DNA of 38,190 nucleotides, from NCBI GenBank assembly GCA_023231475.1, contig JALJEE010002836.1, positions 1 to 38,190 on the forward strand, written 5' to 3'. The stretch comes from Seison nebaliae. Its lineage: Eukaryota; Rotifera; Pararotatoria; Seisonacea; Seisonidae. A model generated the notes under the pieces. The model saw nothing but the letters and a program-made list of their open reading frames with translations, did not search any database and was not told the origin of the DNA. The stretch's first letter is position 1. Every line of letters starts with the position of its first letter. The position numbers and the translations under genes were made by a program. Positions 1 through 10,020 of the stretch are shown here, in pieces.

Positions 1-768
1 TAAATTGCCAATGAAACAATTATGTTGCATATCTTCTTTGATGGAATGAGGACTTCTCGTATCGATATGAGTTCGAGTATTAATCGTCGTTAATAAATCA
101 TAAACGAGATCATTATAAATTTCAGCAGCAGAAAACCATAAAGAATATTTCGCTTCCTCTCTTGGAATCGTTTCCATTAACATTTGAAATTGATTTATAT
201 TCTCCATTTCTTTCTCATTTGATACGATCATTTGACGGATTTGTTTTAATAAAATTGTTCGATCATTCGATTGTTTCTCTATAAATTTCGATTGAAGTAA
301 TTCTTTCCTTAATTTCATCATTTCATTTTTATCCGTTGACATCATCGGAGCATTACTATTGAACATGTTAGGACGATATGATGGTGATATATCAATCTGA
401 TCGCTAATAATTTCGAATAAAGTTCCAATTGTTAAATTCATAATTCCTGGATTACCAACATTCCCATGAATTGTATATGTCTTCCCACTATTCGTTACTC
501 CATAAGTAAAACAAACAAATGATTCTCCTTCAAACAATCGACTGATACGATGACTTATCACTTCATTGAACACATCGAGTTGTCCTTTCGTCTCTTCAAG
601 AATCGAATCAAATCCGAATGTTTTTCCATTATGTCTCGGTTGTTTATGTGAATCAATTCGCATTGTCTTATTCTCATCCACACGAAAACAACGAATCGTC
701 TCCTTCTTCTTCTCTTCCAACTTCAACGGACGAATTCGAAGATGAACATTGAACGTCGGTTTATTCAT
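1..768 (-). CDS. KIF20: Kinesin-6 motor (KIF20/MKLP2-like), N-terminal part, runs off the window
   Basis: Open frame of 256 codons from an ATG at 766-768 to the window edge, so the C-terminal part of the gene is missing here. The translation begins MNKPTFNVHLRIRPL, the first strand of a kinesin motor. It carries the P-loop YGVTNSGKTYT (about residues 96-106), which is the KIF20-type variant of the usual GQTGSGKT. After the P-loop comes a long insertion rich in K, E and M, then SLWFSAAEIYNDLVYDLL, matching the FEIYNELLYDLL strand of kinesins. The insertion before that strand is the hallmark of kinesin-6 motors, which bundle and move along central-spindle microtubules in cytokinesis. Switch I and II would lie beyond the edge. 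No intron is needed in the visible part. KIF20A/B is more likely than KIF23 because of the N in TNSGKT. Confidence 0.88.
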   Translation of the reverse strand, partial: MNKPTFNVHLRIRPLKLEEKKKETIRCFRVDENKTMRIDSHKQPRHNGKTFGFDSILEETKGQLDVFNEVISHRISRLFEGESFVCFTYGVTNSGKTYTIHGNVGNPGIMNLTIGTLFEIISDQIDISPSYRPNMFNSNAPMMSTDKNEMMKLRKELLQSKFIEKQSNDRTILLKQIRQMIVSNEKEMENINQFQMLMETIPREEAKYSLWFSAAEIYNDLVYDLLTTINTRTHIDTRSPHSIKEDMQHNCFIGNL

Positions 769-1063
769 TTCTCAAAGAATTTATTAATTTAATTCAGTTT
801 GATTCTTCTCAAATAAAATTCTGCAAAAATATAAACAGAAAATAAGACAAAATAACAGAAAATCATATGTGAAACGAAAAGAAAATGTAAAGAATATAAA
901 AATGATCTTATTTGAACAAATGTGAACAATGTACAAAAATTTTGAAAATTTGCTCATCTTTCCAACATTTTTTTGCTCCAAGTCATAAAATGGACAAGAA
1001 TTCCAATTCAACTAGTTTCAAATTTGCGGCGCTATCATTACAAATTTTTTTTTTTTTTTTAAT

Positions 1064-2640
1064 TTTAATACAACAAATCCAAAAGGTAAATTAAAAAGTA
1101 AACGGGATAACTCGGCCGAAGAATCTGAAGAAATAAGAGTTTTAGCCTGATCCACAAGAGATCGTAGAGAGACCGGAATGAATGAGTCGACCTTAAAATT
1201 ATTAATAGTAGAACGGGCTTCTTCTAAGGAAGAAGGCAACGGTATCGAATAATAGTTACAGAAGAAGTTGACAGGAGGGGAGCACGATTCGTATTGGTTG
1301 AATGATGGAAATGGGAATTCGGAAGAAGAAATTGATTCCAGAACTCTTAGATATCTAATTGACAGAAGATGTGGCTTTAATTCACAGATAGAAAACATAA
1401 ATGCTCTGTTAAAAGGTTTACCACATCCGAGCATCGTACGTATCGTTCTGTTATATGTTCGATCAAGACAGTTTAATGATTTCTGAGTGGAAGATAATGA
1501 TACGGCCAGACCATAGAAATCGCAACAATAAGTTACAAATAGACGGAGTTCCATCGTAATTGGGAAGAATTTGCAGCGATGGAAAAAGGAATAAAACATT
1601 CGAAGAAATTTACATTTTATTACATGTAGTAAATTTAGATGATTTCCTATGGGTATCAATTTGACAACCCAAAAACTCAATTTCATTCGAAAAATTGAGA
1701 GTGACATTAATGTGAGACGAGAAGTTCGAAATATTGAACAAGATTTTTGATTTATATTCGTTGATTTCAATCCACAAGTTCGCGAGACGAGACTTTACTA
1801 TTGGAGAATATAATGGCCTTTTTTGCACTGTTGCAACAGATAATCATATCGTCCGCATATGTGTATAAGACTGGAAAGACTGATGATCCAATTTTGAAAG
1901 AATAACGTTTATTGACATAACATAGAATTTCATCGACTAGTTTACCAAAGATCCAAGGTGGAACCTTGACGCACACCTTTGTTAATTGGAAACAAATTTG
2001 AGCAGCAAGAATTCCATTTGACTACACCTTGGGCGTTGGTCGATAGAAGTTTAATGAAATTTATGCAATACATATCGAGACCTGCATCTTCTAACACACG
2101 CAAACCTTCTTGCATATTCACCGAATCGAAAGCCTTCGACGCGTCAATGAAATAAAAAAAAACTTCGTATTAACGGAACGACAATGTGAGATGAGAAACT
2201 TCAACAACAGGAGTAGTGGAAGGGTACCTCTACTCATCCTTCTATATGCAAATTGATAGAAAGAAGAATACAGATTGATGGAGATTCTTAATTATTTGTT
2301 CAATGATTTTGAGTCCATTTGCAATATAAATCGGACGATATGCATTGACATTTAGTTTTATCGTTAAAGAAAAAGGGACGAAACTCCATTCCTAACAGCC
2401 AAAAATCGGCCTTCGATATTTCTTCAACTTCCGACGCAGCAATAGCGATTATCGCTTTTGAAGATCGATTGTTCAGCAGTTCTCCATCACTTGTCTTGTA
2501 TATTCGCGAAATTTGCCGGCTCTTTATATCTCGGTCCATTAGGAATTTGTTTATGTTCTCCAATGGAATACTTCGATCGATTCTGGAGAGGATTGTAGGA
2601 CACAATGCGGATGGAGCGGTCGAATCCTTTCAACTTTTGT
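1064..2640 (-). pseudogene. LINE reverse transcriptase remnant (ORF2)
   Basis: No single frame is open through this stretch. Pieces in three frames give an N-terminal segment (about 2600-2400, GELLNNRSSKA), the RT palm with motifs A, B and C (2150-1840), the thumb segment FLGCQID (about 1665) and a C-terminal block ending in lysines read from the poly-A tail (1770-1018). Several stops and frameshifts separate these pieces, so the copy cannot encode an enzyme. The upstream endonuclease domain is absent. The longest clean frame, 1770-1064, covers the post-RT region. Confidence 0.78.
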
Positions 2641-3492
2641 TTAAAACTTCATTTTTAGTTGATGTTGATGCCGTATATAACTGTTGGAAAAATTTAGGAC
2701 ACGTCGAAAATGTCCCATCGACATAAATATCACTCTTCTCGTCGCCTGTTCCGGATTTTTAGGAACAGTGGTGATCAAAGGATCTTCATTACCAGAACAT
2801 TTAACTGTTGGATGAAGTTGTTGTTTCCTTTCATAATTGCGATCCTGATTCGTGATTGGAACAGAAACAACTTCAGGGTTTCTTTTTCGTAGAACCTTCC
2901 CTGTTTTCGCGAAAGAAACAGAATCTTGTTTGGTTCTGATCGTGTTCCGCATAGACTTTTTCGCTTCATCAAGAAAATTTTGGTTCACCTCACGATTGGG
3001 TACAATTATGACGTTGGAAGAAGTTTCCATTACTACGTCCTCACGATCCTTGGAATTATCGACAAAATTCAGTTCAGTAATGTTCCGAACCATTTTGTGA
3101 AGTTCAGAGAACCGAGAAGTCAATTCTTCCTCTCTCTCAATTCTACTTTTTTGTTATTTAAACGCTCGACGTTGATTGTCTAAAACTTCTTTCATATCCC
3201 GTACATAAGCCACCTGGTTATTGACAATAATATCCAGGGATTTCTGAATCTGTTCGATCGATAACGAAACTTTCTCCTCCAATGTTTCTTTTCGATTGAC
3301 AATATCACTGAGGAGCTGACCATTCGTCACTCTGGCAGATCTCGAACTAGATCGACCTCTTTTTATTGTGCTGCGCTTCGAGGGCTGTCCGTTATCTATT
3401 AGATTCTTCTCTATGTTCTCTAGAGCAGCCACCATCTCCTTAGAATTAGGTGGACCGACAAGGATGATTAGGTCAGAATTCTTCGACGTCAT
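2641..3492 (-). pseudogene. LINE ORF1-like protein remnant
   Basis: Two overlapping frames: 3492-3154 (112 codons, starting MTSKNSDLI) and 3123-2641 (starting in the track frame TSRFSELHKMVRN). They form one ancestral ORF broken by a frameshift near 3125-3155. The N-terminal half is charged and helical, with a Ser/Arg-rich patch (about residues 42-55) followed by a predicted coiled coil (EEKVSLSIEQIQKSLD). The second copy at 11739 starts MSSKDSDLI and shares the coiled-coil block and the ELASRFSE segment, showing that this is a conserved element protein and not chance. I see no zinc knuckle, RRM or esterase motif. The likely role, by position, is the RNA-binding ORF1 chaperone of the LINE. 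Confidence 0.7.
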
Positions 3493-3734
3493 TTTGAGGA
3501 AATATCATAAATATCATCGAATCAAATACTATTCACTAACTGTAAATGGTGAATATTTAACATTTTGTTCTCATTCTTCCGGTAAACTTCACTCGAAGAA
3601 GTCAGAAGTGACATATTTACTCATATTGTCGTAAACTTTTATTGTCGAGAACATACCACCAAATAACCACATCGATTTTTCACCACCTTTACAATGTCCC
3701 CATAATCGACTGAATTGTATATATCTATATATAA

Positions 3735-4103
3735 TATTGCGAAGTTTTAGAACAATATTTAGTTCCATTTATCGACCAATATCCGTGCTCAATCTTTCAA
3801 CAAGACAATACCAGGCCGCATACGGCACGTAATACCCGGACGGGGATGGAAAACCACAATATAAAAACCATTAATTGGCCTCCAATTAGTCCGGATCTCA
3901 ATATAATTGAAGAAATATGGTCGTGGTTAAGTAGGGAAACATATCGGGAACAACTTCAGTTCGAAACCGTTGCAGAACTTACCAAAGCAATAAAAACTGC
4001 TTGAGATAAGTTGAACATTCAAATAATCCAAAATTTATATCATTCATTTGGTACGCGAGTTGCCCATGTGTTAACCCATAAGAGAACGTGCTTTAAACAC
4101 TAA
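3735..4103 (+). pseudogene. Tc1/mariner transposase C-terminal remnant
   Basis: One frame gives YCEVLEQYLVPFIDQYP, then FQQDNTRPHTA (second catalytic Asp, 3795 on), then WPPISPDLNIIEEIW, in which the E of IEEIW is the third acidic residue, and ends GTRVAHVLTHK and a stop at 4101-4103. These are the classic C-terminal blocks of a Tc1-like DDE transposase. One internal TGA (about 3999-4004) sits where the family has Trp. The N-terminal DNA-binding part and the first Asp are not found upstream, and I could not find terminal inverted repeats, so this is a 5'-truncated fossil. It abuts LINE copy 1, so 1045-4103 is a transposon graveyard. Confidence 0.85.
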
Positions 4104-4616
4104 TAGATTTGTTTTAAATAAATTGTTTTCTAAAAACTTAAAATTTTGTGGGATTTTATTCCTGATTATTGGCTTTACATACATTTTGATAGGTTTTAAA
4201 ATTTTGTGGAGTAGTATATAAAGCGGATAATTCTTGCAACTTCACGTCCGAATTCAATCCATACACCATAATTGAACGAAATTCCTTCTTCTCTGATCTT
4301 ACCATACCTTTCAGTACAGATTCTCTACTACAGAATTTTTTTTCGTTCCCTCGACTGCAATTGTCTGTTTTTTCCTTTTTCTGATATATGACCACTAAAT
4401 TTAAATTTAATTTTTAAAATTAATTTTACAAATATATTTGATTATGAAATTAGAATTTTATAATTCGTTCATGAAACGATGAAAAGCTCATAATTGCAGG
4501 TATTATGAATATAAAGTTATTGAGAGTGGAAAAAAGAAATTTTCAAGAAATAAACTCGAAAAATTGAAAGAAAAATTTTCAAAATTTAAGGTTACATTAA
4601 AAAAACAGTTTTTTAA
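4104..4616. other. AT-rich spacer before the SWEET gene
   Basis: No convincing gene. A 79-codon minus-strand frame (4395-4156) ends QNVCKANNQE and follows an acceptor-like TTGCAG near 4363, so it could be a last exon of something. It matches no family I know and no upstream exon was found. The last 200 bases before 4617 are A-rich and probably hold the SWEET promoter and 5' UTR; I see no clear TATA box. Confidence 0.4.
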
Positions 4617-5288
4617 ATGGAATCTATTATAAATTTTGTAGGGAATGTGTCAACGCTTTTTACGATCATCCTCTTTCTCAGTGGATATGACATAATCAAG
4701 AAAATACGGAAAAGTGGGACAATTGGTCAGTATTCACTCTTCCCATTCGTCTCCACCATTTACTGTTGTGCTTTCTGGTTCTGGTATGGATTGGAAATGA
4801 ACCTTATTCATGTCATTGTTGTCAATGGGATTGGGGCAATAATTGAGACAATTTATCTTATTAATTATCTCTCCTTTCTTAGAGAAGATGAAACGATTGC
4901 GAAGAATACTTCTCTCTTCCCTTGGATTGGAGCATTTGTTTCATCGTATCTCATTTGTCACTTCCAACTCATCGATTCTCATCTACTCTCCTACAATATC
5001 GGTATTGTTGGTTCGATCGGTTCGTTGTTGGTCTTTGGAAGTCCATTAGCTCAACTAAGAGAAGTTGTCGCCACTCAATCAAATCGAACTCTTTCTTTTC
5101 CTTTATGTTTCATGAATCTCATTACTTCCTCTTCTTGGTCGTTGTATGGATATTTGTTGGACGACACGTTCATCATGTTACCAAATTCTCTAGGAATCGT
5201 TTTGGCAATCATCCAATTATTTCTCATCTATCACTTCCCCAACGTCTCACCAATCAATCAAGCAATTAAATTAATTAATAATCATTAA
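4617..5288 (+). CDS. SWEET: SWEET (MtN3/saliva) sugar transporter
   Basis: Single-exon 223-aa protein, the usual SWEET length (animal SWEET1 is about 220 aa). SWEETs are seven-helix uniporters that move mono- and disaccharides down their gradient across plasma or Golgi membranes. Two MtN3 triple-helix repeats are visible. The first has FPFVSTIYCCAFWFWYG (42-58) and VVNGIGAIIET (68-78); the second has SPLAQLREVVATQS (142-155), SSSWSLYGYLLDD (171-183) and the PNSLG turn (189-193). The paired Asn (N70, N190) and aromatic residues that line the sugar pocket are present. The start is the first in-frame ATG and puts the first helix at residue 9 as expected. It has no intron although nearby genes are cut by many. 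It may be a retrocopy or an ancestral loss. Identification is firm; the substrate is not known. Confidence 0.93.
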   Translation: MESIINFVGNVSTLFTIILFLSGYDIIKKIRKSGTIGQYSLFPFVSTIYCCAFWFWYGLEMNLIHVIVVNGIGAIIETIYLINYLSFLREDETIAKNTSLFPWIGAFVSSYLICHFQLIDSHLLSYNIGIVGSIGSLLVFGSPLAQLREVVATQSNRTLSFPLCFMNLITSSSWSLYGYLLDDTFIMLPNSLGIVLAIIQLFLIYHFPNVSPINQAIKLINNH

Positions 5289-5343
5289 GTTGATGAAAAA
5301 ATATATTTTACAAAAAAGATATTTTCTCCAACAATTTTTTTTT

Positions 5344-5540
5344 GAATTTTCTTCTCAAAATTTTTTCTCGGATTTTATTGCCAAAATTTGTTTTGGAAAT
5401 TTATCTCAAAAAATTTTTGTGAATCTTTTAATACCAAATATTTTTGGAAATTTCCATTTCAAAATTTTTTCTCGAATTTGTTCGCCAAAATTTTTTTATG
5501 GAATTTATTTCAAAAAATTTTTCTTCCAGGTTCTTTTAAT
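5344..5540. repeat. Degenerate AT-rich tandem repeat
   Basis: Downstream of the SWEET gene a block of about 50-55 bases built on TCAAAATTTTTTCTCG, then GCCAAAATTT and GGAAATTT recurs roughly four times, with closer similarity between blocks about 105 bases apart (5346 and 5459). The copies have diverged. The rest of 5541-5844 is AT-rich with no gene. An acceptor-like ATTACAG sits at 5822-5828 just before the ATMIN start, so a 5' UTR intron is possible. Confidence 0.6.
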
Positions 5541-5844
5541 CAACTAAGTATATAGATATTTTAATTTATTATTGACGTCCATTTTATTGTCTTTACACCT
5601 ACTTTTCGTAAACAATTTCATTTCAACAATTTCTTTTTGAAGTTTTCTTTCCGGGACATTTGCGGAAATTATCATTTTGAAATCAATTTAGTCTATATTT
5701 GTCTGTCCATTTCTTTTAAATCTCATTTCCGATTGTTCATCTTATCAATCTGACTATAATCTCAAGAAATTTCTTAATTTATCATCAAATTATTTATCCG
5801 TTCTATTTATTCATTCCACATATTACAGTTGAGAAGAGAGTTTT

Positions 5845-7104
5845 ATGAAATTTATCATTAATTTGATATCGGATGACTTCTTTCCTTCCAAAACGAAACA
5901 ATGGAGTTGTCAGATTTGTGAGAGAGGGAGATATTTCAAGAAGAAAATTCTTCTTTGGAAACATTTGACGAAGACGCATAGTATTGGTGGGAAGGGATGG
6001 AAGAAATCAAGTAAGAAGTATCCCGTGAAATTGACGAATTCTCAATGGAATTTGAACGAAGCGAGAAAAGCTAAGAATTATTTCCATCTTCATCAATACG
6101 AGCAATTGTTTGAGAAATATGAGAAATTATCGAAATTGGGAGAAGTAATGTCGCCTGTAACGATAAGATTTCGATGTCCTATTGAAGATTGTACGTATCG
6201 TCGATGTGAATCTCGATTTTTCAAAAAGATCGATAGTCTCTTCAATCATTTACGTCGAAATCATAAAATGATTTTAGATAAGATTATGGAAATGAAATGT
6301 CTTTTCATGATTCCTGAAGATGATGAAGAAGAACATGGAAATGAAAGAGAATACGAAGTTCTATATATTCCACCACCTGAAGTTATCGATTGTGTAAGTG
6401 AAATGATTTATACGATTGAATTCCATTTGTCGACGGATGTTTTAGACAAATATTATCTCATGAGAAATTATCGAAGTTTATTGAATAATTCTTTTTATCT
6501 TCAACATTTACCATCGTCGTTCATTCCTCTCCAAGCGAGTACATCATCTTCCACAATTACACCAGTGACAATAAGTTCGATTGACGATGATCTCATGTAC
6601 CATCGTTCAATGTCATTACAAACCGATAATTTGCCATTCTCCCAAATCGCCACGACGTCAATTCCGACACAAACTTTAAATTCTCAAGATTTATTCTCCG
6701 ACACTCAAATGATTCCTTCCACTATCAACGATAATTTCATGATGATTGATACGAATGATCAAATCAATCAGACAACCATTCCAATGGAGGATGTAACAAA
6801 TGATTTCTTCAATTCAAACAAATTATTAGAGGCATATGATTGTAGTTCGCAGACTGATGTGTTCAATTCGTTCTATAACGAGGCGTTCGATCAATCAACA
6901 CAAACATTCCTCTTGAACAACGCCACCAATCAGACTCTCAATCAACAATCATTAGACATTTACTCTTCTTATGGTATCTGTCCACCGTTCGACTCCAACA
7001 ATTATTGGGTAGCAACAGATGGAAGCACACAAACTGATTCTAACGAAACCCCATGGACGAACAATGAAACTCAAACGGATTTCTGGACGAATTCTTATAG
7101 ATAA
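5845..7104 (+). CDS. ATMIN: ATMIN/ASCIZ zinc-finger transcription factor
   Basis: Intronless 419-aa protein. Two C2H2 fingers are seen near the N-terminus: C22/C25/H40/H45 and C111/C116/H135/H140. The second reads CPIEDC...HLRRNH, very like the CPIEGC...HFMKMH finger of human ATMIN. The C-terminal half is Ser/Thr/Asn/Gln-rich and disordered and carries TQT-type LC8-docking motifs: LQTD (259), PTQTL (274), DTQM (287), SSQTD (334), STQTF (351), NQTL (362), STQTD (394) and ETQTD (408). ATMIN activates transcription of the LC8 gene DYNLL1, and LC8 binding to these motifs damps its activity, a feedback sensor. The array of TQT motifs behind zinc fingers is diagnostic. Vertebrate ATMIN has about four fingers and some 800 residues; the fly protein is close to this length. 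Two further fingers seem lost. Confidence 0.9.
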   Translation: MKFIINLISDDFFPSKTKQWSCQICERGRYFKKKILLWKHLTKTHSIGGKGWKKSSKKYPVKLTNSQWNLNEARKAKNYFHLHQYEQLFEKYEKLSKLGEVMSPVTIRFRCPIEDCTYRRCESRFFKKIDSLFNHLRRNHKMILDKIMEMKCLFMIPEDDEEEHGNEREYEVLYIPPPEVIDCVSEMIYTIEFHLSTDVLDKYYLMRNYRSLLNNSFYLQHLPSSFIPLQASTSSSTITPVTISSIDDDLMYHRSMSLQTDNLPFSQIATTSIPTQTLNSQDLFSDTQMIPSTINDNFMMIDTNDQINQTTIPMEDVTNDFFNSNKLLEAYDCSSQTDVFNSFYNEAFDQSTQTFLLNNATNQTLNQQSLDIYSSYGICPPFDSNNYWVATDGSTQTDSNETPWTNNETQTDFWTNSYR

Positions 7105-8437
7105 ATTTCAAATAAAGAATTTCATGCTGGAACATTGTCGCAGATTTGATCGGAGAAATCTTTTATTAATAAATCAAATTCAATCGTTATCTAAATTTAC
7201 CTCTCATATTGTTACGTTTTCACAAATAAAATTGTTATTGTTAAAAATAATCAAATAAATTTCTTCTTATCTGACTAGAAAGTGTGAGGGAAATGAAAAG
7301 AAAACGATTTAAAATTAAAAAGTATAATTATCGTTAATGAATGAGATTCATTTTCTAAATATCTATGATATATTTTCTAAACAGTATCTATGTCTATCAC
7401 ACATAAGTCATTCTGCATCAATTTTCCCTTTTCTTTTTGTGCAAAGTTATTTGAAGGTCATTAATTCTAATAGGAATATAATAATTGTCAACCATTGTGA
7501 AAAATTACTAGAATGTAACAGCTAACCTGTTTAGAAGGTTTAATTAAATTTATCACTTTCGTTCATATAAACTGAGAAATTCTTATTTAAGTTAAGTGAA
7601 ATGTTATGTTGAAGTGAAAGAAACAAGTGAAATCTTTTATATCTAATTAATGTTTTCCGAATTGAAATGTCTAACGTCGACCTATTCCCAAGTTGACCAT
7701 CACTGCGATAATTGACCTTCTATCCATTTGGACGAAGTCGACGACATAACATTAAATAAGTATGTGCAACAACTGATTTGAAGATGAGTGGATCTCGTTG
7801 AACACCTATAAATATGAGTATATTCCGTTAAGTGATCATCAAACTGAAGTTGTAGATTGAATGAAAATTGTACGACAGGGCAATGTGACAATACATCGTC
7901 TCGTAATAATTGGTTGTTCTTTTTTGTGGCAAACGGAGAACCGATCAAGTGTAACGCCAACAACTCTATATATCATACTTTCGACCATGCGTCATCAATT
8001 ATGATCAATTGCAAATATTTCCCATGGAAAATCCAGATGAAAAATTCATCGATCAATCTACTATCGTCGCAGAGTCGTAGTTGTAGGTTCAATCTTAACT
8101 TTTAAATTTAACAAACAATCAAAAGCGTTATTATTAAACAATCGCGCTTACGTTTATTAGATCGCAAATATGTAGAAGATTAATTATAATGAACATCAAC
8201 ATATTAATTCATATAGAATTTATAATTCATTTAAATTCTATTATTGACTATAGAGAGAAAAAATTGTTCTATAACATTAAAAATAAGCATCGAATTTAAT
8301 CATGTTAAATTGAAGGAAATTAACAAGTAAGTTAAAGAAAAGATAAAAAATTCTTATCATTCAATATTTTATAATTATTCTATATATAGAATAAATTGTT
8401 TTATGTGATACAACAAATATTCATGAATACAGGTCAT
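7105..8437. other. AT-rich intergenic stretch without a clear gene
   Basis: No gene that I can support. A plus-strand frame at 7857-8105 reads ENCTTGQCDN and MINCKYFPWKIQ and has the look of a protein-coding remnant. The sequence just upstream in the same frame contains many stops, so it may be a decayed exon. The rest (7105-7660 and 8106-8437) is very AT-rich; 8110-8430 probably holds the 3' flank of the minus-strand gene ending at 8438. Confidence 0.45.
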
Positions 8438-9307
8438 TCATGTTAGTGTCCACAAATATTCATTTTTCTTGCCATAATAAAGTTGAAACAAACGTTGTAA
8501 TTCAATGGGAATAGGTTGAGGTTGACGTAAGAAAAAAAATATTTGTTTTATCAACGATATAGGTATATCGACCATAATTTTATATTTAGCTATTGGACAT
8601 TCCAATTTTGTAGATTCATGTTTCTTGGCAAAACCGTCGTTAGTCGGTCCGACTTTCCGTTCTTCATCTTCTCTTTTTAGATCATTTTCTACAAATCCAG
8701 AAATATTGTGCAAATCATCTGTTTTTATAATCGATTTTTTGCAACAAACGGAAGGAGTATTGGAAGTAGTTTCATCTTCAATTTCCTTCAAATTTTCATC
8801 ATCATATGACTCACCTAGGAATTGGTTGATCAACTGTAAATTGTCTTCTGCACGTTTCAAATTTTTTTCTGTTTTTCCTAAAGTTTCAACCAGTTTTTTT
8901 GTATTGTCTTTTTCCATTCGGTAAAGAGACCATATATATTTCCTAACCCGAAATGCTTCTATTATAACCAAATTTAAACGACGAACTTTTCCGTCCCTCT
9001 TGTCTTTCATTGCATCCATTATTCTTAGACATCTTTCCACCCTTTCACTGATTTCACACCACCGATGATGTAAATCCTTCATAAGTCCCAAAGCGCAATA
9101 GCCAAATGAGGTTTCAAATAAAGGATTTTCCCATGGTAATATATCATATAAACGAATTAATCGTTTTATTATTGGACCGGTATTTAGACGTCTATCAGTA
9201 TTCACACTTTCAACTAAACCCATCTGAAGTTTTATAAAATTGTCAAAAAATATCTTTTCTTCAAAAACGCGCCACTCGGTAGAACAAAGATTATGGATAT
9301 TCCTCAT
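8438..9307 (-). CDS. Unrecognised coiled-coil protein
   Basis: Open frame of 289 codons from the first in-frame ATG (9305-9307) to a stop at 8438. The frame stays open upstream to 9391 but without an ATG, and a strong donor (CAC|GTAAGAG near 9379) and acceptor (TTTAATCAG near 9328) suggest a 5' UTR intron instead. The N-terminal part (residues 1-115) is mixed helical and holds WRVFEEKIFFDNF and ILPWENPLFET. A coiled coil follows (about 120-165, MEKDNTKKLVETLGKTEK). The tail is acidic and low in complexity, ending in FLRQPQPIPIELQRLFQ. No signal peptide or membrane helix. I do not recognise the family. A reverse-oriented TATATAG near 9505-9510 could be its promoter. Confidence 0.6.
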   Translation of the reverse strand: MRNIHNLCSTEWRVFEEKIFFDNFIKLQMGLVESVNTDRRLNTGPIIKRLIRLYDILPWENPLFETSFGYCALGLMKDLHHRWCEISERVERCLRIMDAMKDKRDGKVRRLNLVIIEAFRVRKYIWSLYRMEKDNTKKLVETLGKTEKNLKRAEDNLQLINQFLGESYDDENLKEIEDETTSNTPSVCCKKSIIKTDDLHNISGFVENDLKREDEERKVGPTNDGFAKKHESTKLECPIAKYKIMVDIPISLIKQIFFFLRQPQPIPIELQRLFQLYYGKKNEYLWTLT

Positions 9308-9624
9308 GTTCCCTACACAAACTAACACTCCCTGATTAAATTTCTTTTTTAGTATTGAGAAATGGTAAACAGTTATTCTCTTACGTGTCACAAACTGAAC
9401 ATGCGAATAATTTGTTCAAAAAATCTTCAGTTATGAGAAGAGATGACTCAGATTAACGATGTAACTGCCAAATAATAATTAAAATAAATAATTCAGTTTG
9501 ATGACTATATAAGGAGAGGAAAATTAGAATATTTTCAATTTCAATTTTGCGCGTTAGTGAAAACGTTAAATTTTAATTCTAGTTATTTTGCTTTTCTAAT
9601 TATTTTTCCTTTTAGAAAAGAACG

Positions 9625-10005
9625 AACGTCATTCACTAACGTGCTATTCGCCTTGATGGGTCCAACTGAAGCGGTTGTGCTCATTACCTCTTGGCGACAC
9701 TTGGGTGTTCTGATGGGCAGGTGTCGTCCAATATGGTGAAGAAACGTTCTCAATGGTAACCATTGAACGGTTATCGAGAACTATTTCTGAACCTATTGTC
9801 CAGATATACTTGGGACTCAGTCTCCTCCAAAAACAAACTGCTGAGTTGATCGACACCTGGTGGCAACATCCACTCAGTGGGCGGGGTAATTGAAGCCGCC
9901 GCATGACCTGTCAAGGGCAGGATTTGTAATAACCGGTCTGGTCTCTCAACTACTGGCTCGAGGGAATAAGTGCACTACCCGAAGAGACCGGACCGGAACA
10001 GAAGA
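9625..10005. other. GC-rich island with strong inverted repeats
   Basis: This stretch of about 380 bases is near half GC, while both flanks are about a quarter to a third GC. It holds a 14-bp inverted repeat with one G-U pair (9933-9946 with 9983-9996, CCGGTCTGGTCTCT and AGAGACCGGACCGG, 36-base loop), a second dyad at 9746-9781 (GTTCTC...GAGAAC around a near-palindromic CAATGGTAACCATTG) and a small CCTG/CAGG hairpin at 9907-9921. Frames of about 60-90 codons exist on both strands but match nothing. It could be a structured RNA gene, a non-autonomous element or a recent insertion; similar A/T words (GTTAAATTTTAA at about 9565, GTTAAAATTTTAAA at 10020) flank it. A TATATAAG at 9505-9512 lies upstream on the plus strand. 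Confidence 0.55.
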
Positions 10006-10020
10006 AAGAAATGGAAAAAA

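Larger units (their letters stand above)
1045..3492 (-). mobile_element. Decayed non-LTR retrotransposon (LINE), copy 1
   Basis: Read on the minus strand, this stretch holds an ORF1-like segment (3492-2641), a reverse-transcriptase segment (2640-1064) and a 3' poly-A tail, seen as 16 T at 1045-1060 on the plus strand. RT motifs are clear: FIDASKAFDSV (motif A, 2121-2150), NKGVRQGST (motif B, about 1957-1985) and YADDMIIC (motif C, about 1838-1859). Downstream are FLGCQID and a C-terminal LNRTYNRT-like segment typical of I/Jockey/R1-type LINEs. The apurinic endonuclease expected between ORF1 and RT is missing, so the copy is internally deleted as well as frameshifted. A second copy of the same ORF1 lies at 11310-11739. 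The 5' end is uncertain; 3492 is simply the ORF1 start codon. Confidence 0.82.

Noticed and set aside
2852-3183. Plus-strand frames across the LINE ORF1 remnant.
   Set aside because: The minus strand is shown to be the coding one by its similarity to the second ORF1 copy at 11310-11739.
7857-8105. 82-codon plus-strand frame with CTTGQC and MINCKYFPW, resembling a Cys-containing domain.
   Set aside because: The same frame upstream is full of stops, no start or splice context was found and no family is recognised. Left as a possible decayed exon.
9644-9904. 86-codon minus-strand frame in the GC-rich island (LPRPLSGCCHQVS).
   Set aside because: GC-rich DNA has few stops by chance, no motif is seen, and the frame does not extend through the island.
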